The translations under genes were made by a program, and so were the position numbers. From the NCBI GenBank assembly GCA_947632025.1, contig CANRNN010000004.1, positions 1 through 64,000 of the forward strand: DNA of 64,000 nt. The letters are read 5' to 3'. Within the stretch, counting starts at the first letter, position 1, and the number at the start of each line of letters is the position of its first letter. Shown piece by piece: positions 26,746 through 37,082 of the stretch. The DNA comes from an uncultured Clostridia bacterium. Its GTDB lineage: Bacteria > Bacillota > Clostridia > Oscillospirales > Ruminococcaceae. The notes beneath the pieces are model-generated. The model was not told where the DNA came from and did not search any database. It worked only from the letters and a program-made list of their open reading frames with translations.

Positions 26746-27147
26746 TTATGCAAATTTTTTCACGTTTTCGGGAAGCTCGCTGTTATCAGCAGAAACGGTA
26801 AGCGTAACGGTCGTCGAGGGAGTTATCTTAACGAGCTTGTCGAACATCTCGCCTAACTTGTCATAATCCCTGCCCGTGATCTTAAGTGTAGCGTCCACGA
26901 AAATATCTGTGCAGTCGTGGTCGGACGAAAGTATACCCGCGATAAAGCCGTAGAACGCGTCTACTCCCTCCACAGCGTAATCCTCAATATTTATCAGACG
27001 AACCTTATAGGTAATGTCGGTGTTGAGAGAAGAACCCTTCTGGATTGCTACAACGTTTCCCTTTGATTCCTTTTCGGCAGCGTGAATAGCGTCGATAAGG
27101 ACCTTGGTCTTTCCCGAACCTCTTTTTCCCGTAATGATCTTAACCAT
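26746..27147 (-). CDS. Small P-loop ATP-binding protein, 133 aa
   Basis: The N-terminus has a clear Walker A motif, GKRGSGKT (residues 7-14), and an IFVDATLKI segment near residue 83 that could be Walker B. The rest alternates strands and helices. At 133 residues this is a minimal P-loop fold without further recognisable domains. The ATG at 27147 follows GAGG. It is 82 bp downstream of pgi in the same direction. Function unknown; ATP binding is the only supported activity. Confidence 0.8.
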   Translation of the reverse strand: MVKIITGKRGSGKTKVLIDAIHAAEKESKGNVVAIQKGSSLNTDITYKVRLINIEDYAVEGVDAFYGFIAGILSSDHDCTDIFVDATLKITGRDYDKLGEMFDKLVKITPSTTVTLTVSADNSELPENVKKFA

Positions 27148-27229
27148 AATATTTTCCTCCGTAGTCAGTTAAAAGTGAACAGTGCGAAACGCACCGCATT
27201 CGGTGTGTATGGATCCCGCGTCCAGTGTA

Positions 27230-28570
27230 TCAGAGTCCCAGTTTCTTTTCAAGCTCTGCTTTCTGAGCCTCGTAACCGGGCTTTCCGAGGAGCGCGAACA
27301 TATTTTTCTTATAGCTCTCTACTCCGGGCTGGTCGAACGGATTTACTCCGAGCATATATCCCGAAACAGCACACGCTTTCTCAAAGAAATAAATCAAAGA
27401 TCCAAGCTCGTATTCGTTAAGTTCGGGAACCTCTACCACGATATTCGGCGTTCCGCCCTCGGTATGAGCGATGACCGTTCCCTCAAACGCCTTGCGGTTT
27501 ACGATAGACATATTTTGATTTGAAAGGAAATTCAAACCGTCAATGTTGTTCGGGTCGTCCTTAAGGAAAAACTCCTTCTGCGGTTTTCCGAACTGAACGA
27601 CAGTTTCAAACATCACTCTTGAGCCGTCCTGAACAAATTGACCGAGTGAGTGAAGGTCTGTCGAGAACACCGCGCTTGACGGATAAAGACCCTTGTTGTC
27701 TTTGCCCTCGCTCTCACCGTAGAGCTGCTTCCACCACTCTGCCATCATCTGGAACGACGGTTCGTAGCTTACAAACATCTCAACGCTCTTTCCCTTTTTA
27801 TAAAGGAGCTGTCTGTACGCGGCGTATTTGTAGCAATCATTCTTTTCAAGATCGCACACGCTGTACTTCTCACGCGCGTCCGCTGCGCCTTTCATAAGAG
27901 CGTCAATATCGCACCCCGCGCACGCTATCGGCAAAAGTCCTACAGCCGTGAGGACTGAGAATCTTCCTCCCATGTCGTCGGGGATAACGAAAGTTTCGTA
28001 GCCCATCTTATCGGAGAGTTCCTTAAGAGTACCGCGAGCCTTATCGGTAGTCGCGTAGATTCTTCCCTTAGCGCCCTCCTCGCCGTATTTCTCAACGAGC
28101 ATATCGCGGAACACTCTGAACGCCAGAGCAGGCTCCGTAGTAGTACCGGACTTTGAGATGATATTCACGGAGAAATCACGACCCTCGACCAGCGAGATAA
28201 TCTCGCTCAGATACGTCGGGCTTAGGCTGCACCCTACGAAGTAGATATCGGGCGTATCCTTTTTGAGGGAGTTGTACAGTGACGAGCGCAGAGCCTCTAT
28301 AGCTGCTCTTGCGCCGAGATACGAGCCGCCTATTCCGATAACGATAAGCACGTCGCTGTCGCTTTTTATTTTAGCGGCGGCTTTCTTTATGCGCTCGAAC
28401 TCCTCCTTATCGTAATTTACGGGCAGATCCACCCAACCGAGGAAATCGTTTCCGAGTCCCTGTCTGCTTTCGAGAGTATCATGAGCGGCTTTTACGGCGG
28501 GAGCTATTCCCGCAAGCTCGTGATCTCTCACAAAGTCCTTAAGATATCTGTCGTCAAGCTTGATTGCCAT
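27230..28570 (-). CDS. pgi: Glucose-6-phosphate isomerase
   Basis: Interconverts glucose 6-phosphate and fructose 6-phosphate. The 446-residue protein has the SIS-fold motif [11 protein letters not shown] near residue 78, the serine-rich [10 protein letters not shown] motif and the C-terminal [16 protein letters not shown] segment. This is the shorter bacterial form. It has its own promoter at 28615-28643. Confidence 0.98.
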   Translation of the reverse strand: MAIKLDDRYLKDFVRDHELAGIAPAVKAAHDTLESRQGLGNDFLGWVDLPVNYDKEEFERIKKAAAKIKSDSDVLIVIGIGGSYLGARAAIEALRSSLYNSLKKDTPDIYFVGCSLSPTYLSEIISLVEGRDFSVNIISKSGTTTEPALAFRVFRDMLVEKYGEEGAKGRIYATTDKARGTLKELSDKMGYETFVIPDDMGGRFSVLTAVGLLPIACAGCDIDALMKGAADAREKYSVCDLEKNDCYKYAAYRQLLYKKGKSVEMFVSYEPSFQMMAEWWKQLYGESEGKDNKGLYPSSAVFSTDLHSLGQFVQDGSRVMFETVVQFGKPQKEFFLKDDPNNIDGLNFLSNQNMSIVNRKAFEGTVIAHTEGGTPNIVVEVPELNEYELGSLIYFFEKACAVSGYMLGVNPFDQPGVESYKKNMFALLGKPGYEAQKAELEKKLGL

Positions 28571-28614
28571 AGTATTATCCTCCTGAAGAAATTTATATCG
28601 GAATACCTAATCTT

Positions 28615-28643
28615 ATTATATATTAAATTTCAAAATTTTTCAA
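28615..28643 (-). promoter_or_regulatory. pgi promoter
   Basis: TTGAAA (28638-28643), 17-bp spacer and TATAAT (28615-28620) on the minus strand. Confidence 0.7.
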
Positions 28644-28720
28644 GGAGTTTTGTCCCTCTCGTTACATTTCGGTGAAATACCACTTTTTCACCATCGTTTT
28701 TTGTGCATTTTGCACAAAAA

Positions 28721-29677
28721 TTACGCAAAAGCAGTTTTTGTAATAACACCATTCTGCGAAAAAACCACCGTGGCGTCGGCAGGAAAGCTCGTTTCGGGAT
28801 TTTCCGACAATTCCTCGGCAAACTCGCGGAACGCCAGCCACTCGCGCATTTTGCCGAGAGTTTCCGGAGTTGACGCGATAAGCGAATCGTTCTTATGCGT
28901 TATTTTTACCGTACCGCCGCGCATTATCAGCCTTCCCGCAAGCGCGAGCGCCTTATCGCAGCAAACCGGCATTGCGTCCTCTGTGATATAAAGATTTGTC
29001 GCTGCGCTTCCGGCACTCTCGTCAAGACGCACCATAAGCTTGCTCTTTTTTGCTGACAGCTTATAATTTACCTTTCTCGGAGAATCTCCGGGAGTGTATT
29101 CGCGGTGTTCGTAGCCCGGCATACCTCCCGCAAGCGTTGTAACGCCCTCCTCCACTTCCTCTTCCTCGGACGGAAGAGTGTTCGGGATAATTTCCGGACC
29201 GTCATACTCAATGATTCTCGGCAAAGCCGCCATACAGGTTTCACTCACTACAGGAACTTTCAGGTACAGATCTCCAAGAAAATCGCTTATCTGCACCTTT
29301 TCAAGGCGCAGTCTGTTAAGTCCGCTGTGACTGAGCTTCATTTTGCCCACCGCTGAGGTCTTCCCCTTGAAAAGCAGCGCGGTCCTTATTCTTATCGGAG
29401 AATCCGCCATAAGACAAAGCTCGACAAACGGGATAAAACAAAAGCCCGTCTTTTTCAGCACTACTTCAAATTCCACTTCCGTTCCGCACTCCGCCGTTCC
29501 GGAAAGCTCCTTAAGCTCCACCGAAAAGCGCTTTTTTGAAATAAGCAGCAGTATTATCGAAACAATATTCGACCCCACTATGACATAAAGCAAAAGGCTT
29601 CCTATCCCGCCGTCGATAAACAGCATAAAAAAGGTCGCGCCCAGAGCAGCCGTAACAAATCCGAAAAGATTGCTCAT
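28721..29677 (-). CDS. DUF58-domain membrane protein
   Basis: A 318-residue protein with two N-terminal membrane spans (about residues 3-48), a beta-rich region, and the DUF58 signature in the second half (HREYTPGDSPRKVNYKLSA). DUF58 proteins commonly pair with MoxR ATPases and transglutaminase-like proteins. Here the ATG overlaps the transglutaminase stop (ATGA), but no MoxR gene is adjacent. Last gene of the purD operon. Role probably in envelope maturation, by family. Confidence 0.9.
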   Translation of the reverse strand: MSNLFGFVTAALGATFFMLFIDGGIGSLLLYVIVGSNIVSIILLLISKKRFSVELKELSGTAECGTEVEFEVVLKKTGFCFIPFVELCLMADSPIRIRTALLFKGKTSAVGKMKLSHSGLNRLRLEKVQISDFLGDLYLKVPVVSETCMAALPRIIEYDGPEIIPNTLPSEEEEVEEGVTTLAGGMPGYEHREYTPGDSPRKVNYKLSAKKSKLMVRLDESAGSAATNLYITEDAMPVCCDKALALAGRLIMRGGTVKITHKNDSLIASTPETLGKMREWLAFREFAEELSENPETSFPADATVVFSQNGVITKTAFA

Positions 29678-31857
29678 TTCTTCATACTCCTTTTCATTCT
29701 GTAAACGGCTTTATAGTCCTTGTACAGTTGCTTCCCGCTGATTTCGGGAGTCTTACCGCCGTACATCAGCTCGTTCGCCGCGCTTGTTATTTCGTCGGCT
29801 TCTTTTTCGAGCCGCAGACTTCTCGCGATTATCCCGCGCACCTCCTCTGCGGTGGCGCTCTTCGGGTCTATATCGGGAATTTTGCAGACCAGTTTTCTTG
29901 TGCGCAGATAAACCGCACGGATCTTATTTTCCTTGTTTTTGAATTGATAACCGACCGCAAAAACGGCTTCCGAAATCGGCTTTCTGAAAATGATCCCAAG
30001 AACCGTAAGGATCCCCGCTGCGGCTATGATAATAAATACTGTCCACCTCAAAGCCTCGCCGCTGTCAGCTGTTTCGGCAAATCGGGTGCCGTCTATTTCT
30101 ATCCAGCCCGCACCCTCAATATACGCGGTCGAAAACGCGTGCGCCTGTTCGGGCGTGACGACGTATCTTCCCATAAGATCCATTGAATCCTCCGAAAGCA
30201 CAAATCCCTCGGTATATCTCGCGGGTATTCCCGCGGCACGAAGAAGCAGTGTGGAAGCCGTCGCAAAATCTGTGCATATCCCTCTCCTGCTCTCGAAAAG
30301 GAAATACTCCGCTGTAGCCTCTCTCGGCACAAAATCCATATCGTATACAAATCCCGCTCCGCCGAACCACTTTTCTATCGCGAGAGCCTTTTCGTAATCT
30401 GTGGTAAGACCTGCTGTTATTTCGTCTGCGAGAGCCTGTATCCTTGCGGTCGATTCTTTCGGGTCGTATAGCGAGCGCTCCGAAACGGGAAGCTCCTTGA
30501 ATCCGTTATCGGAATAATATTCCATAGCAGAATCATACTCACTGTCAAACGCGTTGAACGTTATATAGTCGATAACGCCCTCTGAATACGCGTCGTTCAG
30601 AAGCTCCGAAAAATCCACCCGTTCAAGCATATTGACAAACGACTCGTTCACGGGCTCGGCAAGATAACTAACAAGATAGGACGCATTTTTCCCCATATTT
30701 TCCTTTGTGAAGATCTCATCTTTCGGATTGCGATAGGTGTTTTCGTCAAGATTCGTGATGCTTACGCCTGTGGTGCGGTTCGGGTGAAGCACGACCGCCG
30801 TGGAGCTTCCGTCTGTTACCCGGACAGTCATCTGAACGGGATAGCTTTCGCCCGCGTCCAGCGCGGTTATCTCCTCACGGTATTTTTCAAGTTTCCCCTC
30901 GCTTACGCCCTGTTTCAAAGAATCAACAAGACGCTTGAAGCTCAGTCTGCGGCTTGAGCTTTCCCAGTCGGCGTAACCCATAGAGTAATTTTCGTCGTAT
31001 GACCAACCGTCGTTTCCCTCATAAATATCAAACGACCAACGTATCACATTCTGCGGGTACATTGCGGAAACCACAAAAAGAGAATCCGTCGTAGGATTGT
31101 TGTTGCCTCTGTTCGGGATAGAGCTTTCGGAAAAATTCGTAAGCGACTGTCTGCCGTAGATAGAGGTCCTCCCCCTAAGAACGGTGTTCAGCCAATCGAG
31201 GTAAGGGGTATTGTTGACTCTCGGTAAAACGAAGAAAACCAACGACACTGCCAGTGCCGCTGTCGAAAGAGCGATGATCTTTCCCTTGTCCGGAGTTTTT
31301 TCCTCAAAATACACCGTATCAGTACTCTTTGCTCTCGAAGTTCCCATAGCGGCTGCGACAAATCCGATAACCAGAAGCAGAAGTATTCCCTCAGGAAGTC
31401 CTCCGAGAGTTCTCGCTCCGAGAATAAGCGGTATATACGCGGGCAGAAGCAGAAATCCCGGACGCGGCAGATACGCAGTGAAATAACACACGGGAAATGT
31501 CACGATAAGCGAAAAGACCGCTATCGTCACCGCCGCGTAAAACGGGTCGAAAAAATTCGACGTGGTAAACAGGAATTCCCAGTAAGCAGGCGAACGGTAC
31601 GGATTCGACGCGAACGCAAACAGCAGATATACGACAATAAAAATCCCCGTAAACGTTAAAAATGATATCAGCTTGCGCGTTCTTACCTTGTAAAAAAGAA
31701 AATATATCCCACAGCACAATGCCGTCATAATTATCGTACAGATCACAGCCTGACTTCTGCACCAGACGTACATAAGCGCCGCACTCAGCGCAAACAGATA
31801 GAACATCGCGGCAAAAACCGCCGTACCGTCATATTGTATTTTGATTTTTTTCTTCAT
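29674..31857 (-). CDS. Transglutaminase-like membrane protein
   Basis: A 727-residue protein with about six membrane spans in the first 210 residues, a large extracytoplasmic region, a transglutaminase-core domain and a further span near residue 605. The catalytic triad is visible: Cys528 (GICTDFA), His573 (QAHAF) and Asp589 (IDGT). This layout is the DUF3488/TgpA type. It sits between the RNA methylase gene and the DUF58 gene, 3 bp after the former and overlapping the latter. Confidence 0.92.
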   Translation of the reverse strand: MKKKIKIQYDGTAVFAAMFYLFALSAALMYVWCRSQAVICTIIMTALCCGIYFLFYKVRTRKLISFLTFTGIFIVVYLLFAFASNPYRSPAYWEFLFTTSNFFDPFYAAVTIAVFSLIVTFPVCYFTAYLPRPGFLLLPAYIPLILGARTLGGLPEGILLLLVIGFVAAAMGTSRAKSTDTVYFEEKTPDKGKIIALSTAALAVSLVFFVLPRVNNTPYLDWLNTVLRGRTSIYGRQSLTNFSESSIPNRGNNNPTTDSLFVVSAMYPQNVIRWSFDIYEGNDGWSYDENYSMGYADWESSSRRLSFKRLVDSLKQGVSEGKLEKYREEITALDAGESYPVQMTVRVTDGSSTAVVLHPNRTTGVSITNLDENTYRNPKDEIFTKENMGKNASYLVSYLAEPVNESFVNMLERVDFSELLNDAYSEGVIDYITFNAFDSEYDSAMEYYSDNGFKELPVSERSLYDPKESTARIQALADEITAGLTTDYEKALAIEKWFGGAGFVYDMDFVPREATAEYFLFESRRGICTDFATASTLLLRAAGIPARYTEGFVLSEDSMDLMGRYVVTPEQAHAFSTAYIEGAGWIEIDGTRFAETADSGEALRWTVFIIIAAAGILTVLGIIFRKPISEAVFAVGYQFKNKENKIRAVYLRTRKLVCKIPDIDPKSATAEEVRGIIARSLRLEKEADEITSAANELMYGGKTPEISGKQLYKDYKAVYRMKRSMKK

Positions 31858-31860
31858 AAA

Positions 31861-32976
31861 CTACTTATAATAGGTATAGAGCCTGCACATCAACATTCCG
31901 TTGTAAAGCTTGCGGTTTTTGTCCGCCTTCTGTCCGAAAATGCTTTCAAATTCCTCATCGGGAGTTATGACATAAAGCCCTCTCCCCTCAAGCGGCAGCA
32001 GCTTTCTGCCCATAATTCCGTAAAGTTCCCTTGCTTCGTTCACTTCGAGAAGTCTTTTTCCGTAGGGCGGATTGGTGAGTATCTTCACACGTTCGGGAAG
32101 TTTTTCCTGATCTCTTATATCACGTTTTTCGGCACGGATATATTTGCCCACACCTGCCTTTTTCGCGTTTTCGAGAGTCAGCCTTACGCACTCCTCGTCG
32201 TTATCAAAACCCAAAGCGGTAAAACCGCCGTCGGTGATAATTTCCGAACGAGCCTCCTCGCGGGCGTTTTTCCAAGCCTCGGCTGGAAGAAACTTCATTC
32301 GCTCTCCCGCGAATCTTCTGTTAAGTCCGGGGGCAATATTCAGAGCCTTGAACGCAGATTCGATAAGCAAAGTCCCCGAACCGCAGAACGGGTCAACGAC
32401 CTTATCCTCTGCCCGTACTCTCGCAATATCCGCTATTCCCGCCGCCAGTGTTTCGCGTATCGGCGCGGCGTTGCTGTCGCGGCGATAACCGCGCTTGTGA
32501 AGTCCCTCGCCGGACGTATCAAGCATAAGCGTCACTTCGTTCTTCATTATCGAAAAACGTATCTCACACATTTCTCCTGTTTCGGGAAGAATATTCAGAC
32601 CGTAAGTCTTTCCGAGATTTGCCGCCATAGCTTTCTTGACGATTTTCTGACAGGCAGGCACACTCGTAAGCTTTGAGTTCAGCGAGTGTCCTTTATTCGG
32701 GAATTTGTCGTTTTTTCTGATAAATTCCGACAGCGGAAGCTTTTTTATCCCCTCGAAAAGTTCGTCAAACGTTTCCGCACGGAACCTTCCAAGCACGACG
32801 CACACCCTTTCAGCGACCGACAGCGAAATATTCGCCAAAGCGCAAACCTTTGCGTCCCCCGAAAAGAATACCCGTCCGTCATTTACCTCGACGTTCTCGC
32901 CGCCTATTCGCTTTACCTCAAAGGAAAGCGTTTTCTCCAGCCCGAAATGGCACGGAGCGACATAATTATACTTCAT
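31861..32976 (-). CDS. THUMP-domain class I rRNA guanine methyltransferase
   Basis: A 371-residue RNA methylase of the RlmL/YpsC type: an N-terminal THUMP RNA-binding region (about residues 40-155) and a SAM-dependent methylase domain with DPFCGSGTLLIE and the catalytic motif TNPPYGKR. Probably makes N2-methylguanine in 23S rRNA. The start codon is 1 bp after the purD stop, so it is co-translated with purD. Confidence 0.93.
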   Translation of the reverse strand: MKYNYVAPCHFGLEKTLSFEVKRIGGENVEVNDGRVFFSGDAKVCALANISLSVAERVCVVLGRFRAETFDELFEGIKKLPLSEFIRKNDKFPNKGHSLNSKLTSVPACQKIVKKAMAANLGKTYGLNILPETGEMCEIRFSIMKNEVTLMLDTSGEGLHKRGYRRDSNAAPIRETLAAGIADIARVRAEDKVVDPFCGSGTLLIESAFKALNIAPGLNRRFAGERMKFLPAEAWKNAREEARSEIITDGGFTALGFDNDEECVRLTLENAKKAGVGKYIRAEKRDIRDQEKLPERVKILTNPPYGKRLLEVNEARELYGIMGRKLLPLEGRGLYVITPDEEFESIFGQKADKNRKLYNGMLMCRLYTYYK

Positions 32977-32977
32977 C

Positions 32978-34255
32978 TTACCTCTTACCCAGAGCCCTTG
33001 CGCCTATGTCTTTTCTGTAGTGAGCTTTTTCAAAGGAAATATTATCAACGGCTTTGTACGCCGAATCAAGAGCCTTTTCGAGAGTTTCCCCCGTACAGGT
33101 GACACCGAGAACACGTCCGCCCGATGTGATATATTTTCCGTTTTCGAGCTTTGTCCCCGCGTGATAGATGTAAGCGTCGGGGCATTGACCGTTTTCGTCA
33201 AGACCGGAAATTTCCTTGCCCGTTTCGTATTTTTCGGGATAGCCGCCCGACGCCATTACAACACACGCGCAGGAGTTACGGCTCCACTTGATGTCAAGCG
33301 CGTCCAGCCGCTCGTCCCATACTGCTTCCATAATATCGACAAGGTCGGTTTCAAGCAGCGGCAAAACGACCTGCGTTTCGGGGTCGCCGAAACGGCAGTT
33401 GTACTCGACAACTTTCGCGCCGTTTTTCGTCAGCATAAGTCCGAAGTACAGACACCCCTTAAACGGTCTGCCCTCAGCATTCATAGCGGCGATAGTGGGC
33501 TTAAAGATCTTCTCCATACATTCTGCGGCAATTTCGGGAGTATACAGCGGGTTCGGCGCGACAGTTCCCATGCCGCCCGTGTTTAAGCCCTCGTCGCCGT
33601 CGTTTGCGCGCTTGTGGTCCATGGAGGATACCATAGGCTTTACGGTTTTGCCATCCGTGAACGCAAGAACCGTCACCTCATTGCCATCCATAAACTCTTC
33701 GACAACTATCTCCGAGCCGCTCTTGCCGAATTTTCCGTCAACGAGCATAGAATGAACGGCAGCCTTTGCCTCGTCGAAATCTTTCGCGATAATAACGCCC
33801 TTTCCGAGAGCCAGTCCGTCCGCCTTAATGACCGCAGGATAGGAATTCTGCTTTTTAATGTATTCGACAGCCTTTTCCTCGTCGGTGAAAGTTTCGTAAG
33901 CCGCGGTAGGAATGCCGTATTTCTTCATAAGTCCCTTCGAGAACGCCTTGCTCCCCTCAAGAATAGCTGCGTTTGCGCACGGACCGAACGTTTTGAAGCC
34001 CTCGGCGTTCAGTTTGTCCACCATTCCCATAACAAGCGGGTCGTCGGGGGCTACAAATACATAATCGGGGCGGAGCTTTTTCGCAAGCTCGACAATTCCG
34101 TCAATATCGGTCGCCTTTACCGGAAAGCATTCCGCAAGCGCGGAAATTCCGCCGTTTCCGGGAGCGCAGTATAATTTTTCCACCTTAGGTGATTTTTTCA
34201 GCGCTGCCGCGATAGCGTGTTCGCGTCCGCCGCCGCCTACTATCAAAATGTTCAT
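32978..34255 (-). CDS. purD: Phosphoribosylamine-glycine ligase
   Basis: ATP-grasp enzyme of purine synthesis (GAR synthetase), 425 residues. It begins MNILIVGGGGREHA and has GLALGKGV, the family signature RFGDPETQ, and a normal C-terminus. First gene of a four-gene leftward operon (purD, RNA methylase, transglutaminase, DUF58). No other purine genes are nearby. Confidence 0.98.
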   Translation of the reverse strand: MNILIVGGGGREHAIAAALKKSPKVEKLYCAPGNGGISALAECFPVKATDIDGIVELAKKLRPDYVFVAPDDPLVMGMVDKLNAEGFKTFGPCANAAILEGSKAFSKGLMKKYGIPTAAYETFTDEEKAVEYIKKQNSYPAVIKADGLALGKGVIIAKDFDEAKAAVHSMLVDGKFGKSGSEIVVEEFMDGNEVTVLAFTDGKTVKPMVSSMDHKRANDGDEGLNTGGMGTVAPNPLYTPEIAAECMEKIFKPTIAAMNAEGRPFKGCLYFGLMLTKNGAKVVEYNCRFGDPETQVVLPLLETDLVDIMEAVWDERLDALDIKWSRNSCACVVMASGGYPEKYETGKEISGLDENGQCPDAYIYHAGTKLENGKYITSGGRVLGVTCTGETLEKALDSAYKAVDNISFEKAHYRKDIGARALGKR

Positions 34256-34302
34256 AATATCTCTCCTTAAAGTTAAAATTCCGAAAAATGCTATACATAT
34301 TT

Positions 34303-34331
34303 ATTATACAACATTTCACACAGGATTTCAA
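34303..34331 (-). promoter_or_regulatory. purD promoter
   Basis: TTGAAA (34326-34331), 17-bp spacer and TATAAT (34303-34308) on the minus strand. Confidence 0.75.
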
Positions 34332-34407
34332 GGGATTTTGGCGGTTTGCACATACGGTCGGCAAATTTCACAAATTTAACACAAAAAATTTGTGCAAAAG
34401 CTCCTCC

Positions 34408-34435
34408 TTGTTTTTCGGGAAGATTATGGTATAAT
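34408..34435 (+). promoter_or_regulatory. Promoter of the GH94 gene
   Basis: TTGTTT (34408-34413), 16-bp spacer, TGG extension and TATAAT (34430-34435). The -35 box is weak, the extended -10 is strong. Confidence 0.65.
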
Positions 34436-34514
34436 TATAAGAGGATCAGATAAGCCCTTTGAGGCGGCAAATACGAACGGCAAAGCCGCAAAAACAACTA
34501 CAAGGAGAAACAGT

Positions 34515-36893
34515 ATGAACTACGGTTATTTTGACGAACAGAACAGGGAGTACGTCATCACCCGCCCCGATACTCCCGAACCTTGGGCAAACTATCTCGG
34601 CTCACCCGAATACGGCGCGATAATTTCAAATAACGCCGCGGGCTACAGCTTCGAGAAAAGCGGCGCTAAGGGAAGAATACTGCGCTACCGCTTCAACAGC
34701 TTCTCGAACGACCTGCCCGGACGCTATATCTACATCAGGGACAGCGCCGACGGCGATTACTGGAGCGCATCGTGGTCCCCCGTGTGCAAGCCGCTCGCGG
34801 AATATAAAAGCGAATGCCGCCACGGTACTGCATACACTGTCATCTCCTCGGAATATAAAGGTATCCGTGCCGAAACCTCTTACTATGTCCCGCTCGGAAA
34901 GACTTACGAGGTCTGGGCTGCGAAGATCACCAATACGGGAAGCTCCGCAAGAAAACTCTCCGTAACGGGCGTCTGCGAATTTGTCAACGAAAATTATTAC
35001 GAGCAGGATCAGATAAATCTGCAATATACCCTTTTTATCACGCATACCTACTTTAAGGATAAATTCATTCTACAAAGACAAAACGAACTTCAGGGCGGGA
35101 TATCGCGCTTTTTCGGTCTGGCAAAGGCTCCTGTTTCGGCGTACTGCGGCGACCGTGACGTTTTTCTCGGAAATTACAGAAACTATGGCAATCCCGTCGG
35201 CATCGAGAAAGGGCTTTCAAATGAGCTGAATTTCTGCGGCAATTCCGTCGGAGCGCTTCAGAGCGATATTGAGCTTGCCCCGAACGAAACAAAGGAACTC
35301 GTCTTTATAGTCGGTCAGAAGGACGAACAGGAAGCCGCAAAACTCGTCGAACTTTACGAAAGCTCCGACCTTGTGAGCGCGGAATTATCGGAGCTTAAAA
35401 ATTTCTGGCATTCCAAGCTTGACAATTTCAAAGTCAAAACTCCCGACCCCGACTTTAATAATATGATAAACACATGGAACGCTTACAACTGCTTTATCAC
35501 GTTCATCTGGTCAAGAGCGGCTTCTTTCCAGTACTGCGGACTGCGGAACGGCTACGGCTACCGCGATACGGTTCAGGACATACGCGGAATTATCCACCTC
35601 GCTCCGGAAATGGCGAAAAAGCAGATAGAATTTATGCTTTCGGCTCAGGTAACCAACGGCGCGGGACTGCCGCTGGTAAAGTATACTCACAATGCCGGTC
35701 ACGAAAACACTCCCGATGACCCCGAATATGTCAAGGAAACAGGACACCCGTCCTACCGTGCCGACGACGCGCTCTGGCTTTTCCCGACGATAGAACACTA
35801 TATCGGTGAAAGCGGCGACATCGCCTTTCTTGATGAGGAAATTTACTTTGCAAACGACGGAGAGAAAGCGACAGTCTACGAGCATCTGAAACGCGCCATT
35901 GAATTTTCGATGAACAACCTCGGCACTCACGGAATGCCCGCGGGACTTCACGCCGACTGGAACGACTGTCTGCGTCTGGGGAAGCGCGGCGAAAGTACAT
36001 TCGTGGCGTTCCAGCTCGTTTATGCCATAAAAATACTGCGCGGTTACGCGGAAATGAAAAATGACGGCGATTACATCGGTTATCTCGACGAAATTCGTGA
36101 AAAGCTCGGCTCGGCGCTTGACGAATGTTGGAACTCCGACCGTTTCATTCGCGGTTACAAGGAGGACGGCACAGTCATCGGACAGCGCTCCGACGACGAA
36201 GCTTTCATGTGGCTCAATCCACAGTCGTGGGCGGTCATTTCGGGATTCGCGGGACAGGAGCGCGGAGAACAGGCGCTTGATACGGTCTATTCCGAACTCA
36301 ACACCCCCTACGGCGCTATGGTGATGTACCCGCCTTATGCCGACCACGCTTTTGAGGGCGCTCTTATGCACTGCTTTAACAGATGTGTAAAAGAAAACGC
36401 AGGCATTTTCTCGCAGCCGCAGGGGTGGCTCATTCTCGCGGAGGCAATGCTCGGACGCGGCGATATGGCATATATGTACTGGAAAGAGGCTTCACCCGCA
36501 ACTTATAACGATTTCGCCGAAAAGCGCTCTATGGAACCTTACGTTTACGGTCAGTTCACAGAGGGCAAAGACAGCCCGTTCGCGGGGCGCTCTCATGTAC
36601 ACTGGCTGACGGGGACGGCGTCAACTATGATGGTCGGAGCTATGGAGGGAATTCTCGGCTTGAAGCCCGTTCCCAACGGTCTTGTGATAGACCCGTCTGT
36701 TCCGTCGGAGTGGAACGAGATTTCGATAGAAAAGGTTTTCAGAGGAAAGAAGCTTTCGATAAAAATACAAAATTCCGCAGGAGTTCAGCACGGCGTTTCG
36801 AGAGTGACCCTTAACGGAAACGTCCTCGAAGGGAATAAGATCCCCGCTTCAAAGCTCGCCGAGTTTAATGATATACTCGTGGAAATGGAATAG
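34515..36893 (+). CDS. GH94 glycoside phosphorylase
   Basis: A cytoplasmic inverting phosphorylase of family GH94 (792 residues) that splits a beta-linked disaccharide with phosphate. An N-terminal beta-sandwich (to about residue 270) precedes the helical barrel with GYGYRDTVQD, the acid catalyst in HADWNDCL near residue 485, and the late QPQGWLILAEAMLGRG segment. The motifs resemble the chitobiose or cellobionic acid phosphorylase side of the family more than classical cellobiose phosphorylase, but the substrate cannot be fixed from sequence. The ATG at 34515 follows AAGGAG; upstream extension lacks a ribosome binding site. Monocistronic. Confidence 0.93.
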   Translation: MNYGYFDEQNREYVITRPDTPEPWANYLGSPEYGAIISNNAAGYSFEKSGAKGRILRYRFNSFSNDLPGRYIYIRDSADGDYWSASWSPVCKPLAEYKSECRHGTAYTVISSEYKGIRAETSYYVPLGKTYEVWAAKITNTGSSARKLSVTGVCEFVNENYYEQDQINLQYTLFITHTYFKDKFILQRQNELQGGISRFFGLAKAPVSAYCGDRDVFLGNYRNYGNPVGIEKGLSNELNFCGNSVGALQSDIELAPNETKELVFIVGQKDEQEAAKLVELYESSDLVSAELSELKNFWHSKLDNFKVKTPDPDFNNMINTWNAYNCFITFIWSRAASFQYCGLRNGYGYRDTVQDIRGIIHLAPEMAKKQIEFMLSAQVTNGAGLPLVKYTHNAGHENTPDDPEYVKETGHPSYRADDALWLFPTIEHYIGESGDIAFLDEEIYFANDGEKATVYEHLKRAIEFSMNNLGTHGMPAGLHADWNDCLRLGKRGESTFVAFQLVYAIKILRGYAEMKNDGDYIGYLDEIREKLGSALDECWNSDRFIRGYKEDGTVIGQRSDDEAFMWLNPQSWAVISGFAGQERGEQALDTVYSELNTPYGAMVMYPPYADHAFEGALMHCFNRCVKENAGIFSQPQGWLILAEAMLGRGDMAYMYWKEASPATYNDFAEKRSMEPYVYGQFTEGKDSPFAGRSHVHWLTGTASTMMVGAMEGILGLKPVPNGLVIDPSVPSEWNEISIEKVFRGKKLSIKIQNSAGVQHGVSRVTLNGNVLEGNKIPASKLAEFNDILVEME

Positions 36894-36915
36894 TCTGGCA
36901 ATAAGCAGAAACAAT

Positions 36916-36950
36916 AGTGCGCCGTTTTTTGTACGGCGCGCTAATTTTTT
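36916..36950 (+). terminator. Terminator of the GH94 gene
   Basis: AGTGCGCCGT/ACGGCGCGCT stem followed by eight T. Confidence 0.8.
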
Positions 36951-37002
36951 TTGACCAAGAAAAAATTTTTTGTGCAAAAATTATAAAATTATAAGTTTTT
37001 TC

Positions 37003-37031
37003 TTGACATACAAACTCAATAGGTGTAAAAT
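37003..37031 (+). promoter_or_regulatory. Promoter of the chemoreceptor gene
   Basis: TTGACA (37003-37008), 17-bp spacer, TAAAAT (37026-37031). Confidence 0.75.
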
Positions 37032-37082
37032 AATAATGTATTTTGAGGTTTATTACACATTTTATTCGGGAGGTAAACTGTT

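Noticed and set aside
32974-32990. Heptamer-like TTACCTCTTACCC at the purD end
   Set aside because: It encodes the conserved C-terminal residues LGKR and the stop codon of purD; two units only, so chance resemblance.
34256-34440. Switch from mostly leftward to mostly rightward genes, as at a replication origin
   Set aside because: No dnaA, dnaN, DnaA boxes or AT-rich unwinding cluster is present, and genes on both sides break the pattern (metK, the EAL and GGDEF genes).
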